A stretch of 38,670 nt of DNA from JBDKJS01 sp039806065 (GCA_039806065.1 JBDKJS010000215.1:1-38670), one strand, 5' to 3'; counted from the stretch's first letter, positions 16,452-25,243 are shown. A program made the numbers and translations. The notes: generated by a model not told the origin, from the sequence alone.

Positions 16452-17377
16452 GAGCGAAATTGTTTATACTTTTTAAATCATCCAGACCCGTTAATCTGGC
16501 AATGATGATGCTTAGTTTGTTGCTGCTTAGATATTGCTTGATAATTCCTGCCTACCAAGTAATCTATAATTATACCAACACTTTTCCTTCACATCTTTCT
16601 AAAATCGATTTCACACTTATCATTTTTGCAGTGCTTTTAACTGCAACCTTAGGCTACTACTTAAACGACTTTCATGATTATTATATTGATGAAAAAAACA
16701 AGCCAGGAACTAATAAAATTAGAACCATATTCACTAAAAAAAGTATTCAAACATTTTATGTCATTGGATTGATTATAAATATTCTATTAGGCTGTTACCT
16801 TGCAATCAAAATAAACAAGCCTATAATGGGTGCAATATTCCCATTTAGCTTATTCACACTCTGGCATTACAACCATACATTAAAAAAAATAACATGGGTT
16901 GGAAACATTACCATAGCATTCCTATCATTCTTAGTAGTACTTACTCCCGCATTATTTGAACCTGATTACTATACCAACATAGCTTTTACATTGATTTATG
17001 CTCTATTTGCATTTTTCATTTCCTGGATACGAGAATTAGTAAAAGATATAGAAGATATCGCTGGAGATACAATCGGTCAACGGAAAACACTCCCAGTGGT
17101 GTATGGGATTAAATTTTCCAAATCGATTGCCATCCTGCTTTGCATAGTATTAATGGCATTTATAAGTATGGTACACTATTTTTATTTTTATAAAAATCAA
17201 GTTTTTAGCATGTGGAATATGTTAGCCTTTTTTTTGATTCCGGTAGTAGCACTCATCTATCTCATCTACAGTGCTAATACCTCACAGGATGCAAGGTTTG
17301 CCCAACTATTTTGCAAATACTACATGCTTATAGGGATATTAAGTTTAATACCCTTCTATTATTTCTTCATTAAATAA
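16442..17377 (+). CDS. UbiA-family prenyltransferase
   Basis: This 311-residue membrane protein has about eight hydrophobic segments and both aspartate-rich motifs of UbiA enzymes: NDFHDYYIDEKNKP at residues 75-88 and DIEDIAGDTIGQRKTLP starting near 202. These bind Mg2+ and prenyl diphosphate. The second motif resembles that of geranylgeranylglycerol-phosphate geranylgeranyltransferase-like bacterial homologues, but substrates cannot be read from sequence. Starting at the ATG at 16442 removes a 34-residue extension that would lie within the phosphatase gene. It overlaps that gene by 10 bp and is the last gene of the rightward series. Confidence 0.87.
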   Translation: MGIRAKLFILFKSSRPVNLAMMMLSLLLLRYCLIIPAYQVIYNYTNTFPSHLSKIDFTLIIFAVLLTATLGYYLNDFHDYYIDEKNKPGTNKIRTIFTKKSIQTFYVIGLIINILLGCYLAIKINKPIMGAIFPFSLFTLWHYNHTLKKITWVGNITIAFLSFLVVLTPALFEPDYYTNIAFTLIYALFAFFISWIRELVKDIEDIAGDTIGQRKTLPVVYGIKFSKSIAILLCIVLMAFISMVHYFYFYKNQVFSMWNMLAFFLIPVVALIYLIYSANTSQDARFAQLFCKYYMLIGILSLIPFYYFFIK

Positions 17378-17399
17378 AAAACCCGGGAATCACCCCGGG
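17374..17399 (-). terminator. Orphan minus-strand terminator-like hairpin
   Basis: CCCGGG (17382-17387) and CCCGGG (17394-17399) form a 6-bp GC stem with a 6-nt loop. On the minus strand the stem is followed by UUUUUU and more A/U. On the plus strand, where all flanking genes lie, no U-tract follows. It may still mark the end of the prenyltransferase transcript as a stabilising hairpin. Confidence 0.4.
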
Positions 17400-17477
17400 C
17401 CACGAACCATCATTTAAGATTGTTCATTTACAATCCAAAAATATGGTCAAATAAACATAATCAAATTGCGAAGTGGC

Positions 17478-17508
17478 ATACCCTATACTGGGTATATGGA
17501 AATACCCA
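17478..17508 (+). promoter_or_regulatory. Triple half-site operator-like element (ATACCC N6 GGGTAT N6 ATACCC)
   Basis: Three 6-bp half-sites alternate in orientation with identical 6-nt gaps: ATACCC 17478-17483, GGGTAT 17490-17495, ATACCC 17502-17507. The right-hand pair extends to 7 bp (TGGGTAT / ATACCCA). It ends about 70 bp before the next ATG. The pair GGGTAT-N6-ATACCC recurs at 18737-18754 before the following gene. Both are followed, after exactly 30 nt from the last half-site base, by AAACTACYTTYAC (here 17538-17550), whose TACCTTCA resembles a weak -7 element. Confidence 0.55.
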
Positions 17509-17577
17509 TAGCTACTGATTCATAAAGCAATAAAATTAAACTACCTTCACTCCTATCAATTCCAAAGATAGTACAGC

Positions 17578-18723
17578 ATGAAACTTACTTTACCTTATAC
17601 CCTATTACTATGCATTAGTATAAACCTTGCACTTGGTCAAAGCGGTTCAAATTTTTTAAAGATTAATGAAACCCTACCTTTTCCCGTAGTAGCAATGGAT
17701 TTATCCCCTTCTAAAGAACATGTAGCTATGAGTACTCTTCGCGGACCAGTATACATCTACAATGCCAATTCATTACAAGAAATATCTCAGTTTAAAATCA
17801 GTGGCTATGAACTAGGACCAAAGATTAACTACAGTAGATCAGGAAAGTATATTTTACTTCAAGAACAGTATTACAATGATGCTTATACCAATAAGGATCG
17901 TAAGGGTGATATAGATATATTAGATGCACAAAATGGAAACTCAATATTTCATGCCAATGGGGCACTATCTGCAGATATTGATGAAACAGGAGAAAAAGTT
18001 TATGTTCTTAAGTCCAATACAATTGTTGTTTATCAACTAAAAACTGGTGAAGAGCTTAAGCGAATTTCGTTAGAAGATCCAGGAACATCTATAGCAGTTA
18101 GCGGTGATGGAAGCTTACTAGCTGTCTCTCACAAACTCGAACTAGGCGATGTGAAAAATATCCCTTCCATAAGAAATGATAAGAAAGCTATCAAACAAGC
18201 AGTAAAATTTAGAGAGATTGTATATTTCTACAATACCCAAAGTTTTTCTCTTTCCCATACGTCCGATGATTTCTTCGACATGATTTTCTCTATGACCTTT
18301 AATAATGAAGGAAATCAACTATATGTATATAGCACTCCCAATAATAGATTATTAAAGAAGAATACAAGTGGTGTTGGAGCAACTAACGGATTAAGACAAG
18401 GATACATAAGTATTGCTAATGCTGCAGATGGCGCAGTAAGCAGGGTAATGTTCAATACACGGTCTGCCAATCCAGAATTACAAGAGCATCCAACAGAAGA
18501 TGCCATAGCAGTAAGCAGTCAAGAAATGAAAAATTTCAGTGCCCCACCAGAAGTACTTATATACATAAAAAGCACGGCTGAGATTTTCAAAAAGTTTGAA
18601 ATAAAAAAAAGATGGCGTGAAGGTCCCAGTGGCGACCGTGCTGCCTTTGTATTTCTACCTGCTAAGGATGCGCTGCTCATTGGCTATGGACAAGAGCTAA
18701 TTCAATGGAACTATCTCAAATAA
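17578..18723 (+). CDS. Secreted WD40-like beta-propeller protein
   Basis: This 381-residue protein has a signal peptide (residues 1-20, cleavage near ALGQS). A series of propeller-like blades follows, for example VVAMDLSPSKEHVAMSTL, SIAVSGDGSLLAVSH and FSMTFNNEGNQLYVYST, the 'value - Gly-Asp/Asn - hydrophobic strand' pattern of WD40/YVTN repeats. It should be periplasmic or surface exposed. No catalytic motif is visible. It is the first of four consecutive genes for secreted proteins on this strand. An operator-like element lies about 70 bp upstream. I do not recognise a named family. Confidence 0.7.
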   Translation: MKLTLPYTLLLCISINLALGQSGSNFLKINETLPFPVVAMDLSPSKEHVAMSTLRGPVYIYNANSLQEISQFKISGYELGPKINYSRSGKYILLQEQYYNDAYTNKDRKGDIDILDAQNGNSIFHANGALSADIDETGEKVYVLKSNTIVVYQLKTGEELKRISLEDPGTSIAVSGDGSLLAVSHKLELGDVKNIPSIRNDKKAIKQAVKFREIVYFYNTQSFSLSHTSDDFFDMIFSMTFNNEGNQLYVYSTPNNRLLKKNTSGVGATNGLRQGYISIANAADGAVSRVMFNTRSANPELQEHPTEDAIAVSSQEMKNFSAPPEVLIYIKSTAEIFKKFEIKKRWREGPSGDRAAFVFLPAKDALLIGYGQELIQWNYLK

Positions 18724-18736
18724 GATCCGTGCTAGT

Positions 18737-18754
18737 GGGTATAAAAAAATACCC
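18737..18754 (+). promoter_or_regulatory. Dyad GGGTAT-N6-ATACCC upstream of the small secreted-protein gene
   Basis: GGGTAT (18737-18742) and ATACCC (18749-18754) are perfect inverted repeats across six A residues, ending 63 bp before the ATG at 18818. Exactly 30 nt later comes AAACTACTTTTAC (18785-18797), containing TACTTTTA, one base off the -7 consensus TAnnTTTG. The same two-part layout is found before the preceding gene. The dyad also lies soon after that gene's stop, so it could double as a weak terminator, but there is no U-tract after it. Confidence 0.5.
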
Positions 18755-18817
18755 TTAACAACGTATTTAAAGTGCCTATGCTTAAAACTACTTTTACGAA
18801 ATCAATCCAAAAAAAAT

Positions 18818-19186
18818 ATGAAATCACTAGGTAAAAAATTATTTCTTCTATTAGCATTATTATGGACCGTGCAAGCTCAGGCACAAAAAATGAAACTCAT
18901 TGAAGAATATGAAGCAGTGGTAACACAAGCTAAAACTGAATTAGATAGCAGTTTAAAATCAGGGCATCTGAATGACTGTAAAATAAAACTAAAATTAAAG
19001 GGAGAATACATCATGAATGTAACCATTGGGGAGAAAGGCAAGGTATTGTCAGTCTATACTATAAGCAATGACACAGATGATATTCCCATGCAAAACAAAG
19101 TAAAAGATTGCGTTAGGACGCAAACGTTTAACTTTAAAATGCCCAAAGGAAAAACATATAAATTTGAATACACATTTAATTTCTAA
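18818..19186 (+). CDS. Small secreted TonB/AgmX C-terminal-like protein
   Basis: This 122-residue protein has a signal peptide (hydrophobic residues 7-20, cleavage near AQAQ). Its mature part contains VTIGEKGKVLSVYTISNDT, a later Cys (VKDCVRTQTFNF) and an aromatic tail. The order 'V.I...G.V..V...' followed by a Cys-helix and final beta-strand resembles the C-terminal domain of TonB/AgmX-like proteins. There is no N-terminal anchor or Pro-rich spacer, so it would not transduce energy itself. It is followed 34 bp later by the PQQ-propeller gene, probably on the same transcript. The family assignment is tentative. Confidence 0.6.
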   Translation: MKSLGKKLFLLLALLWTVQAQAQKMKLIEEYEAVVTQAKTELDSSLKSGHLNDCKIKLKLKGEYIMNVTIGEKGKVLSVYTISNDTDDIPMQNKVKDCVRTQTFNFKMPKGKTYKFEYTFNF

Positions 19187-19220
19187 TAACAATAAACAAT
19201 AAATAAAATAATCCAAAAAA

Positions 19221-20855
19221 ATGAAAACACTTCAAAAAATCACCCTATCATGCCTGCTATTGGGCTTCAACGTACAAGCACAAGAAGAAATGAGCGTTGT
19301 ATGGCAAACAAAACTTGAGCATAAATCTGAAAATGCCGATATATCTTTTGATAAAGGCATACTGATGGGAAGTAGTGCACGTGAGATAAGTGTTCTGGAA
19401 AATGAAAAAGGAACAGTAAAATGGCACAATGATTTTAAAGTAATAGCACCAGGATTATCGAAAGTTGATGAACAAATTGCAATGTGGGAGGCCAATATTG
19501 TTTTCTTATTCGATAGAAAAATGGGGAAAGATAAAATGGCCTGTATAGATGTAAACACTAGTAAATTACTATGGATGACTGACAAGTACCAAGATGTTGG
19601 TGAAGAAAGTATTGTTTACATTGCTGAGTTGGAATCATTTGCCGTAACAACGAAGGATGCCTTAACGATGATCAAAGCAAGAACTGGTGAAGAAATTTGG
19701 ACTACAAGCAAATTTAAAGGTGTGGTTGGCGCCTATTATTATAGCAGTGATTACATAACCTTACTAAACTATAAACCTACGGAATTAGGAGCCCTATTCT
19801 CTGGATTTAAAAACCAAATTGTAAAAATGAACGCCAAAAATGGCGACATTGTTTGGGAGCAAAGTTTTTTTGGAATGGCTGAACGAAAAGTTATTACAAG
19901 AGAAAAAATTGTTGACATTGATATAAAAAATGGAAAGGTGTTTTTATTCTTAAACGGAATACAAGTTTACGATTACAATACTGGAACCATGCTATGGAAT
20001 GCTGCTTATGATTACACGGTGAATGTGATCAGCAAACCCATGGGCGCCAAGAGATTTGGGGTGTATGAAGCAATTGCTAAACCCCTAGTGGTGGGAAATG
20101 ATGTGTATGTTTTAGATTTTAAAACCCCACGTAAACAATACATCAAGAAATATGACCTTAATTCGGGCAAACTGTTATGGACATCACCCGACATTGATGA
20201 TGCTAAAGCAATTCCGGGCATGTACTATGTGGATAATACAGTAGTACTTCAAATAGGTGGCGCAGTAGAAGCGCAGGCTGTTATTGTGAAACGCGATCCC
20301 CAAACTGGAGAACAAACTACAACTTACAGAGTATGGTACCCTACTGTAAAACCATTGGGATTACAAGCCTACAATGCTACTGATGGATCAAAAATGTGGG
20401 AGAGTGAAAGATTTAGAAAAGATATTACAAATGCATTTGTAAGTAAGACTAACCTAATAGTTGCTAGTGGAAAGGCCTTATATTCACTTGACATTAAAAG
20501 TGGAAAAGATAACTATGAAGTTGCGCTAGGTGATGATAAAATAGGATTAGCAACCAAGATAGTAGAATACAAGGATCGAGTGATAGTAGTAGGCGAGAAA
20601 GGAATTTCTAATCATACTCTAACAGATGGAAAATTGATGAGTAGCGGAAAATATAAAAGTAGTAGCATGGGGGGGAAAAAAGATAACATGCTTATGATGA
20701 TGACTGATAATGATGATATAGCCGTATTTGATATGGACAGCTGTAAATACAAGGAATACAATAATAGAAAAGGTGCTACAGCTAGAATGAGCGATGATGC
20801 AAAATATGTATATGTATGGGATAAAAAGGAAGTATTAAAACTTTCAACCAAATAA
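19221..20855 (+). CDS. Secreted PQQ-like beta-propeller protein
   Basis: This 544-residue protein starts with a signal peptide (cleavage near NVQAQ). It has several PQQ-type blades with the 'G.ilW......G.vya' pattern, seen as GTVKWHNDFKV, SKLLWMTDKYQD, GEEIWTTSKFKG, GDIVWEQSFFG, GTMLWNAAYDY, GKLLWTSPDID and GSKMWESERF. This suggests an eight-bladed propeller of the PQQ-2/BamB-like fold without dehydrogenase catalytic residues. Such proteins often act as scaffolds in the envelope. A strong terminator follows immediately. Function is unknown. Confidence 0.8.
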   Translation: MKTLQKITLSCLLLGFNVQAQEEMSVVWQTKLEHKSENADISFDKGILMGSSAREISVLENEKGTVKWHNDFKVIAPGLSKVDEQIAMWEANIVFLFDRKMGKDKMACIDVNTSKLLWMTDKYQDVGEESIVYIAELESFAVTTKDALTMIKARTGEEIWTTSKFKGVVGAYYYSSDYITLLNYKPTELGALFSGFKNQIVKMNAKNGDIVWEQSFFGMAERKVITREKIVDIDIKNGKVFLFLNGIQVYDYNTGTMLWNAAYDYTVNVISKPMGAKRFGVYEAIAKPLVVGNDVYVLDFKTPRKQYIKKYDLNSGKLLWTSPDIDDAKAIPGMYYVDNTVVLQIGGAVEAQAVIVKRDPQTGEQTTTYRVWYPTVKPLGLQAYNATDGSKMWESERFRKDITNAFVSKTNLIVASGKALYSLDIKSGKDNYEVALGDDKIGLATKIVEYKDRVIVVGEKGISNHTLTDGKLMSSGKYKSSSMGGKKDNMLMMMTDNDDIAVFDMDSCKYKEYNNRKGATARMSDDAKYVYVWDKKEVLKLSTK

Positions 20856-20880
20856 ATATTAAAATTTGAACACAATAACA

Positions 20881-20916
20881 AAATCAGGCTTAACTTTATA
20901 AGCCTGATTTTTTTTT
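20881..20916 (+). terminator. Intrinsic terminator after the PQQ-propeller gene
   Basis: A perfect 12-bp stem, AAATCAGGCTTA with TAAGCCTGATTT (20881-20892 and 20899-20910), with a 6-nt loop, runs into a T-tract from 20908 to 20916. It separates the upstream genes from the OmpA gene, which starts 21 bp later. Confidence 0.88.
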
Positions 20917-20936
20917 AAAACTACAATGGTCTTCCA

Positions 20937-22913
20937 ATGAAAAAAAAATACATTACCTATCTCCTTCTCTTTCCTAACTTAATACTTGGCCAACAAATGC
21001 AATGGGCATCAAGCGTGATAAATTATAGTAGTCAATCCAGTGAACGATCTTCATCGGCTCAAACTGTGTTAGGCGAACCAGACAATATGCCAAACAATTG
21101 CAATAGTGCTACTGCATGGGAAGCAAGCACCGATGAACGCAAAGAGTTTTTACATGTAGGCTTTGCCACTCCTCAACAAATTAGTCAGGTTACAGTAGCT
21201 GAAAACTGCAATCCTGGTGCAGTGTATAGAGTGTTATTGTACGATGAAGCGGGAATAGAATACGAAGTGCATAAGCAAAAAGCCGATACTACACTGAGTA
21301 GCCATGGCAGATATTTTAATGTAAACTTTCAAAAAACTAGCTATAAAGTTAAAGAAGTAAAAATAGGTATTGATTGCAGATCAGTATCGGGTACCAATCA
21401 AATAGATGCCATTGGTATTTCGCCTGAAAAAGTAATTTTAGAAAGCAAACTTACCACTATAGAGAATAAATATTTCCATGGCACTATCGAACGCCTGAGT
21501 GATAATGTAAACTCAAGGTACACCGAAATTCACCCAGTAATTAGTCCAGATGGTTTAACACTGTATTATGTACGAAAAGATTATCCTCCACATGATGATA
21601 GGGATAAAATATGGTACTCACAACTACAAACTAATGGAGAATGGGGCGCGGCTAAAATTATGTCAGAACCCTTGAACAATAGTAATCATAACAGTATAAG
21701 TGCCGTGACACCTGATGGAAACAAGTTGCTGCTTAGTCACCATTACTATAAAAATAGTAATGAGCAAGGCGAAGGCTGGTCCATAAGCACAAGGAATACA
21801 GCAGGATGGAATTACCCCAGTAATGAAGTAATTAAAAATTTCTCGAACACTGATAGGTATTTTAATTGTTATATGAGCAACGATGGTAAAAAAGTATTCA
21901 TGAACGTGAGAAGGACTGACACCAAAGGTACTTCCGATCTATACATTTCAACCTTACTGTCTGATAAAACATGGAGTGAACCAATTTCACTTGGGCCCAA
22001 TATCAATTCATTAGGAAGCGAATGTTGTGCCTTTTTAGCAAGCGATGATAGAACCCTTTATTTTTCATCAGATGGATTTAACGGATATGGAAATAATGAC
22101 ATTTACATGGCTAAACGCATAGATGATAGCTGGACCAATTGGACCAAACCTATTAATATGGGCGAGCCCTTAAACTCACCAGACTGGGATTCCTATTACA
22201 CCATTCCGGCAAAAGGCGACTATGCCTATTTTGTTCGTGGCGCTGATATTTACAGAGTACGCATAGCTCCAGAACTAAAACCAGATCCAGTAGTCCTAAT
22301 CTATGGAAAAGTAATTAATCAAAAAACAAAAGAATCCATTGGAAACGCAAATATTCAGTATCAATTTTTGGCCAGCGGGAAAGAAGCTGGTATAGCAATC
22401 AGTTCACCAGATAGTGGTGCATACAAAATAGTGCTGCCGGCTGGAAAAGCCTATGCATTTTTAGCTAATGCTGTTAACTATTTTTCTGTAAGCGATTATA
22501 TAAACTTAGATACACTTAAAGCCTACCAAGAAATTAAACGGGATCTCTATCTCGCACCTGTGGAGGTAGGACAGACAATAAGAATCAATAATATCTTTTT
22601 TGATTTTGCTAAGTCCACTTTAAAATCTGAATCTTATGCAGAACTAGATAGATTGGTTTTACTATTAAAACAGAATATTAATTTAGAAATAAGTTTAAGT
22701 GGTCATACAGATGATGTGGGCCATGACAATGACAATTTGTTACTTAGCCAAGCACGCTCAAATGCAGTAAAAACATACCTAACAAATAATGGTATTGCTA
22801 TAAGCAGGTTAACTTCAGAGGGATTTGGTGAAAAAAATCCGATAGCTAGTAATTCAACTGAAGAAGGCCGTCAATTAAATAGAAGAGTAGAATTTACTAT
22901 CACAAAAAACTAG
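20937..22913 (+). CDS. Outer-membrane PD40/OmpA-family protein
   Basis: This 658-residue protein has a signal peptide (residues 1-19, ending LILGQQ) and an N-terminal domain of about 150 residues with paired Cys (NNCNSATAWEAS, AENCNPGAVY, GIDCRS). PD40/WD40-like repeats follow (SPDGLTLYYVRKD, TPDGNKLLLSHH, SNDGKKVFMNV, ASDDRTLYFSSDG). Then come a carboxypeptidase-regulatory-like region near 435-540 and a C-terminal OmpA domain from about 548 with FFDFAKSTLKSES, SGHTDDVG and RQLNRRVEF. The OmpA domain should bind peptidoglycan and tether the protein between outer membrane and cell wall. Its stop shares the tetramer CTAG with the stop of the convergent SpoIID gene. Confidence 0.87.
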   Translation: MKKKYITYLLLFPNLILGQQMQWASSVINYSSQSSERSSSAQTVLGEPDNMPNNCNSATAWEASTDERKEFLHVGFATPQQISQVTVAENCNPGAVYRVLLYDEAGIEYEVHKQKADTTLSSHGRYFNVNFQKTSYKVKEVKIGIDCRSVSGTNQIDAIGISPEKVILESKLTTIENKYFHGTIERLSDNVNSRYTEIHPVISPDGLTLYYVRKDYPPHDDRDKIWYSQLQTNGEWGAAKIMSEPLNNSNHNSISAVTPDGNKLLLSHHYYKNSNEQGEGWSISTRNTAGWNYPSNEVIKNFSNTDRYFNCYMSNDGKKVFMNVRRTDTKGTSDLYISTLLSDKTWSEPISLGPNINSLGSECCAFLASDDRTLYFSSDGFNGYGNNDIYMAKRIDDSWTNWTKPINMGEPLNSPDWDSYYTIPAKGDYAYFVRGADIYRVRIAPELKPDPVVLIYGKVINQKTKESIGNANIQYQFLASGKEAGIAISSPDSGAYKIVLPAGKAYAFLANAVNYFSVSDYINLDTLKAYQEIKRDLYLAPVEVGQTIRINNIFFDFAKSTLKSESYAELDRLVLLLKQNINLEISLSGHTDDVGHDNDNLLLSQARSNAVKTYLTNNGIAISRLTSEGFGEKNPIASNSTEEGRQLNRRVEFTITKN

Positions 22914-24064
22914 TTAGGCATTTTTGTTTTAACGATTGCAGAGATAGGAGCGTCAACCAAGTGGAAATTACGGTAGTAAAAATTTAATATTTCAATATAA
23001 TTTTTACCATTCGCAGCCATTTTCATGGCGCCCTCTTGACAAAGTCCTATACCGTGTCCAAAGCCTCTTCCAATGAGTAACAACTGATCTTTGCAAGCAA
23101 AAAGGTTAAACCAAGCGCTCTTAAGATTAAAGTGATTGCGAATTAATGCTGTACTTATGTAATTATTACCATGGAAAATATAAGCAGGCCTATCATCATG
23201 GCAATAAACTTCAGTAATAATATCATGATGTGGGAGTAAAAAACTTGAATCGCGGGTATAGGTATACACAAATCGATTCCAATTATTTCTATCCATTAAC
23301 TGTTGCCATGAATGATGTTGCCCAGATGCACAATGCGGATCTTCCACTTGCTTAAAAAAAGGAACTGAGCTATTCCACAGTTCCTCAATATTTCCAGTCT
23401 TGCCCCCACAATTACTATGGTACAATGCAGCAATAGCCTTTGAGTTGCTATCAGTTAAAATTAAATTTTTGGTTAGCAATACTGCACTATCTGCCAATCT
23501 ATTCCACTTAGCCTTTCCTTTATATACTTGGCAATGCTGATCAGCACATAGATTATATCCCTCAGCAAAATGTCTGTTTAAATTTGCTATTGCATAACTT
23601 CTAGCTAGAATTGCTTGCACCTTTAACATTTCAATTTGTGAGCAGCCCCCAGCTTCAGCTTCTACCACGCCACTTAGATAGGCATTTAATTCCACGTTTA
23701 AGGTAAACACCACTTCCTTATTGTTACATGAAATTACAGCATCACCTTCCAGTGTACTATTATAATTAGGCTGTAAATTAGTACTAATTTTAAAATTAAC
23801 ACCATGCTTTAATTGCCTAATTAATATTATATCTGATTTGATAATCTCATTATTATATACAAAGGATAATTGATTGTTACTAACTCTAATACTCACTTTT
23901 CCATCAGTTACAACCTCGATTCCATCCACAATTACAGTGTAATCGTCACACAAATAATTAATATTTACAGCTTCTACCTGTCTATTCGAAAATAGTCTTA
24001 CCTTAATTGTTTGTGCATTTGATTCTATTACAGCGCAAAGAATGAATAAATAAAAAAGTTTCAT
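22910..24064 (-). CDS. SpoIID/LytB-domain protein
   Basis: This 384-residue protein has a signal peptide (residues 1-18, ending SNAQ) and the SpoIID domain with SGVVEAEAGGCSQIEMLKVQAIL at about 132-153. That segment contains the Glu expected to serve as catalytic acid. ALYHSNCGGKTGN and the C-terminal GRGFGHGIGLCQEGA follow. SpoIID is a lytic transglycosylase acting on denuded glycan strands; homologues in non-sporulating Bacteroidota have unknown roles in the cell wall. It follows lpxB with a single base between stop and start, so the two are translated from one transcript. Several Cys residues may form disulfides. Confidence 0.87.
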   Translation of the reverse strand: MKLFYLFILCAVIESNAQTIKVRLFSNRQVEAVNINYLCDDYTVIVDGIEVVTDGKVSIRVSNNQLSFVYNNEIIKSDIILIRQLKHGVNFKISTNLQPNYNSTLEGDAVISCNNKEVVFTLNVELNAYLSGVVEAEAGGCSQIEMLKVQAILARSYAIANLNRHFAEGYNLCADQHCQVYKGKAKWNRLADSAVLLTKNLILTDSNSKAIAALYHSNCGGKTGNIEELWNSSVPFFKQVEDPHCASGQHHSWQQLMDRNNWNRFVYTYTRDSSFLLPHHDIITEVYCHDDRPAYIFHGNNYISTALIRNHFNLKSAWFNLFACKDQLLLIGRGFGHGIGLCQEGAMKMAANGKNYIEILNFYYRNFHLVDAPISAIVKTKMPN

Positions 24065-24065
24065 C

Positions 24066-25169
24066 TCACTTCAAGATTGCTATAATTTCCTTTGCTGCAT
24101 TTAATGATGCACCCTTTCCTCCACATAATACCTCTAACTGTTGATACTTATCGAGCATTTGATTCAATGGTTGAGGATCAGTTAATTTTAGAGCAGCCTG
24201 CAATAATTTTTTATCTGTAAAATCACCTTGTATGAGTTCTTCTACAACCGGTTCATCCAATATTAAATTCACTAGTGAAATATACTTCACCTTTACTATT
24301 TGTTTAGCTATTAAATAGCTAAGGGCATTCCCTTTATAGCATACCACTTGGGGAACTTTAAACAATGCAGTCTCTAATGTAGCTGTTCCACTGGTAACAA
24401 AGGCTAGATCAGCTTCACTTAGCAAGTTGTAGGTATTATTTTGCAGTACACGAATATTGGTGTTCTCAAGGTATTTATTATAAGAGGAGATAGATTGCGA
24501 AGGTGCGGCAGCAATTATTGTCTCATACTTTGGTCCAAGCAGCTGCGCCACCTTTACCATGGTTGGCAACATGGCCCTAATTTCTTGCTCCCTACTACCA
24601 GGCATCAAGAGCAATTTCTTCTTCGCTAAACTAAAGTGACTTTGAATGCTGGGAGTTAATTGAAAATTAGCAATAGCATCAATTAGCGGATGTCCTACAA
24701 AAATTGCATTATAATTTAATTTTTTAAAATAATCGACCTCAAATGGTAGAATAACCAATAATTTATCTACTGCACGTTTTATTATTTTAACCCTACCTTC
24801 CTTCCATGCCCACAACTGAGGGCTTATGTAATAAACCACCGGAATGCCCAGACTTTTAACATAATCAGCTATTCTTAAATTAAACCCAGGATAATCAATT
24901 AAAACTACAACATCTGGTTTCCAAGCGTAAATATCATTTTTACATGACGCAATATTTTTAAGAATCGTTTTAAGATTGGCAATAACTTCTACAAACCCCA
25001 TGAAAGCGAGCTCACGATAGTGCTTCACCAGTTGAGCTCCAGCAGTAGTCATTAGATCGCCTCCCCATGCCCTAATGATGGCTCCATCATCCAGTTTTTT
25101 TAACTCTTGGATTAAATTAGAACCGTGCAAGTCACCACTGGCCTCGCCTGCTATGATGTAATATTTCAT
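24066..25169 (-). CDS. lpxB: Lipid-A-disaccharide synthase
   Basis: This 367-residue GT-B glycosyltransferase has the LpxB hallmarks: YIIAGEASGDLHGSNLI at the N-terminus, IRAWGGDLM, LIDYPGFNLRIADYVKS, YYISPQLWAWKEGR, LLMPGSREQEI and SGTATLETALF. It condenses UDP-2,3-diacylglucosamine with lipid X to form the lipid A disaccharide at the inner membrane's cytoplasmic face. Length is close to the E. coli enzyme (382). The SpoIID gene is 1 bp downstream. With the KdsC-like gene it supports a normal lipid A/Kdo-type outer membrane. Confidence 0.95.
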   Translation of the reverse strand: MKYYIIAGEASGDLHGSNLIQELKKLDDGAIIRAWGGDLMTTAGAQLVKHYRELAFMGFVEVIANLKTILKNIASCKNDIYAWKPDVVVLIDYPGFNLRIADYVKSLGIPVVYYISPQLWAWKEGRVKIIKRAVDKLLVILPFEVDYFKKLNYNAIFVGHPLIDAIANFQLTPSIQSHFSLAKKKLLLMPGSREQEIRAMLPTMVKVAQLLGPKYETIIAAAPSQSISSYNKYLENTNIRVLQNNTYNLLSEADLAFVTSGTATLETALFKVPQVVCYKGNALSYLIAKQIVKVKYISLVNLILDEPVVEELIQGDFTDKKLLQAALKLTDPQPLNQMLDKYQQLEVLCGGKGASLNAAKEIIAILK

Positions 25170-25243
25170 AATTTACATTTACAAATGAAAATAATAAATG
25201 TTAAATAGCTCATAATGAACTAACTTGTTTTCAACATTGACAA

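Noticed and set aside
19232..19585. 117-residue minus-strand open frame inside the PQQ-propeller gene
   Set aside because: It is the antisense shadow of a well-supported coding gene.
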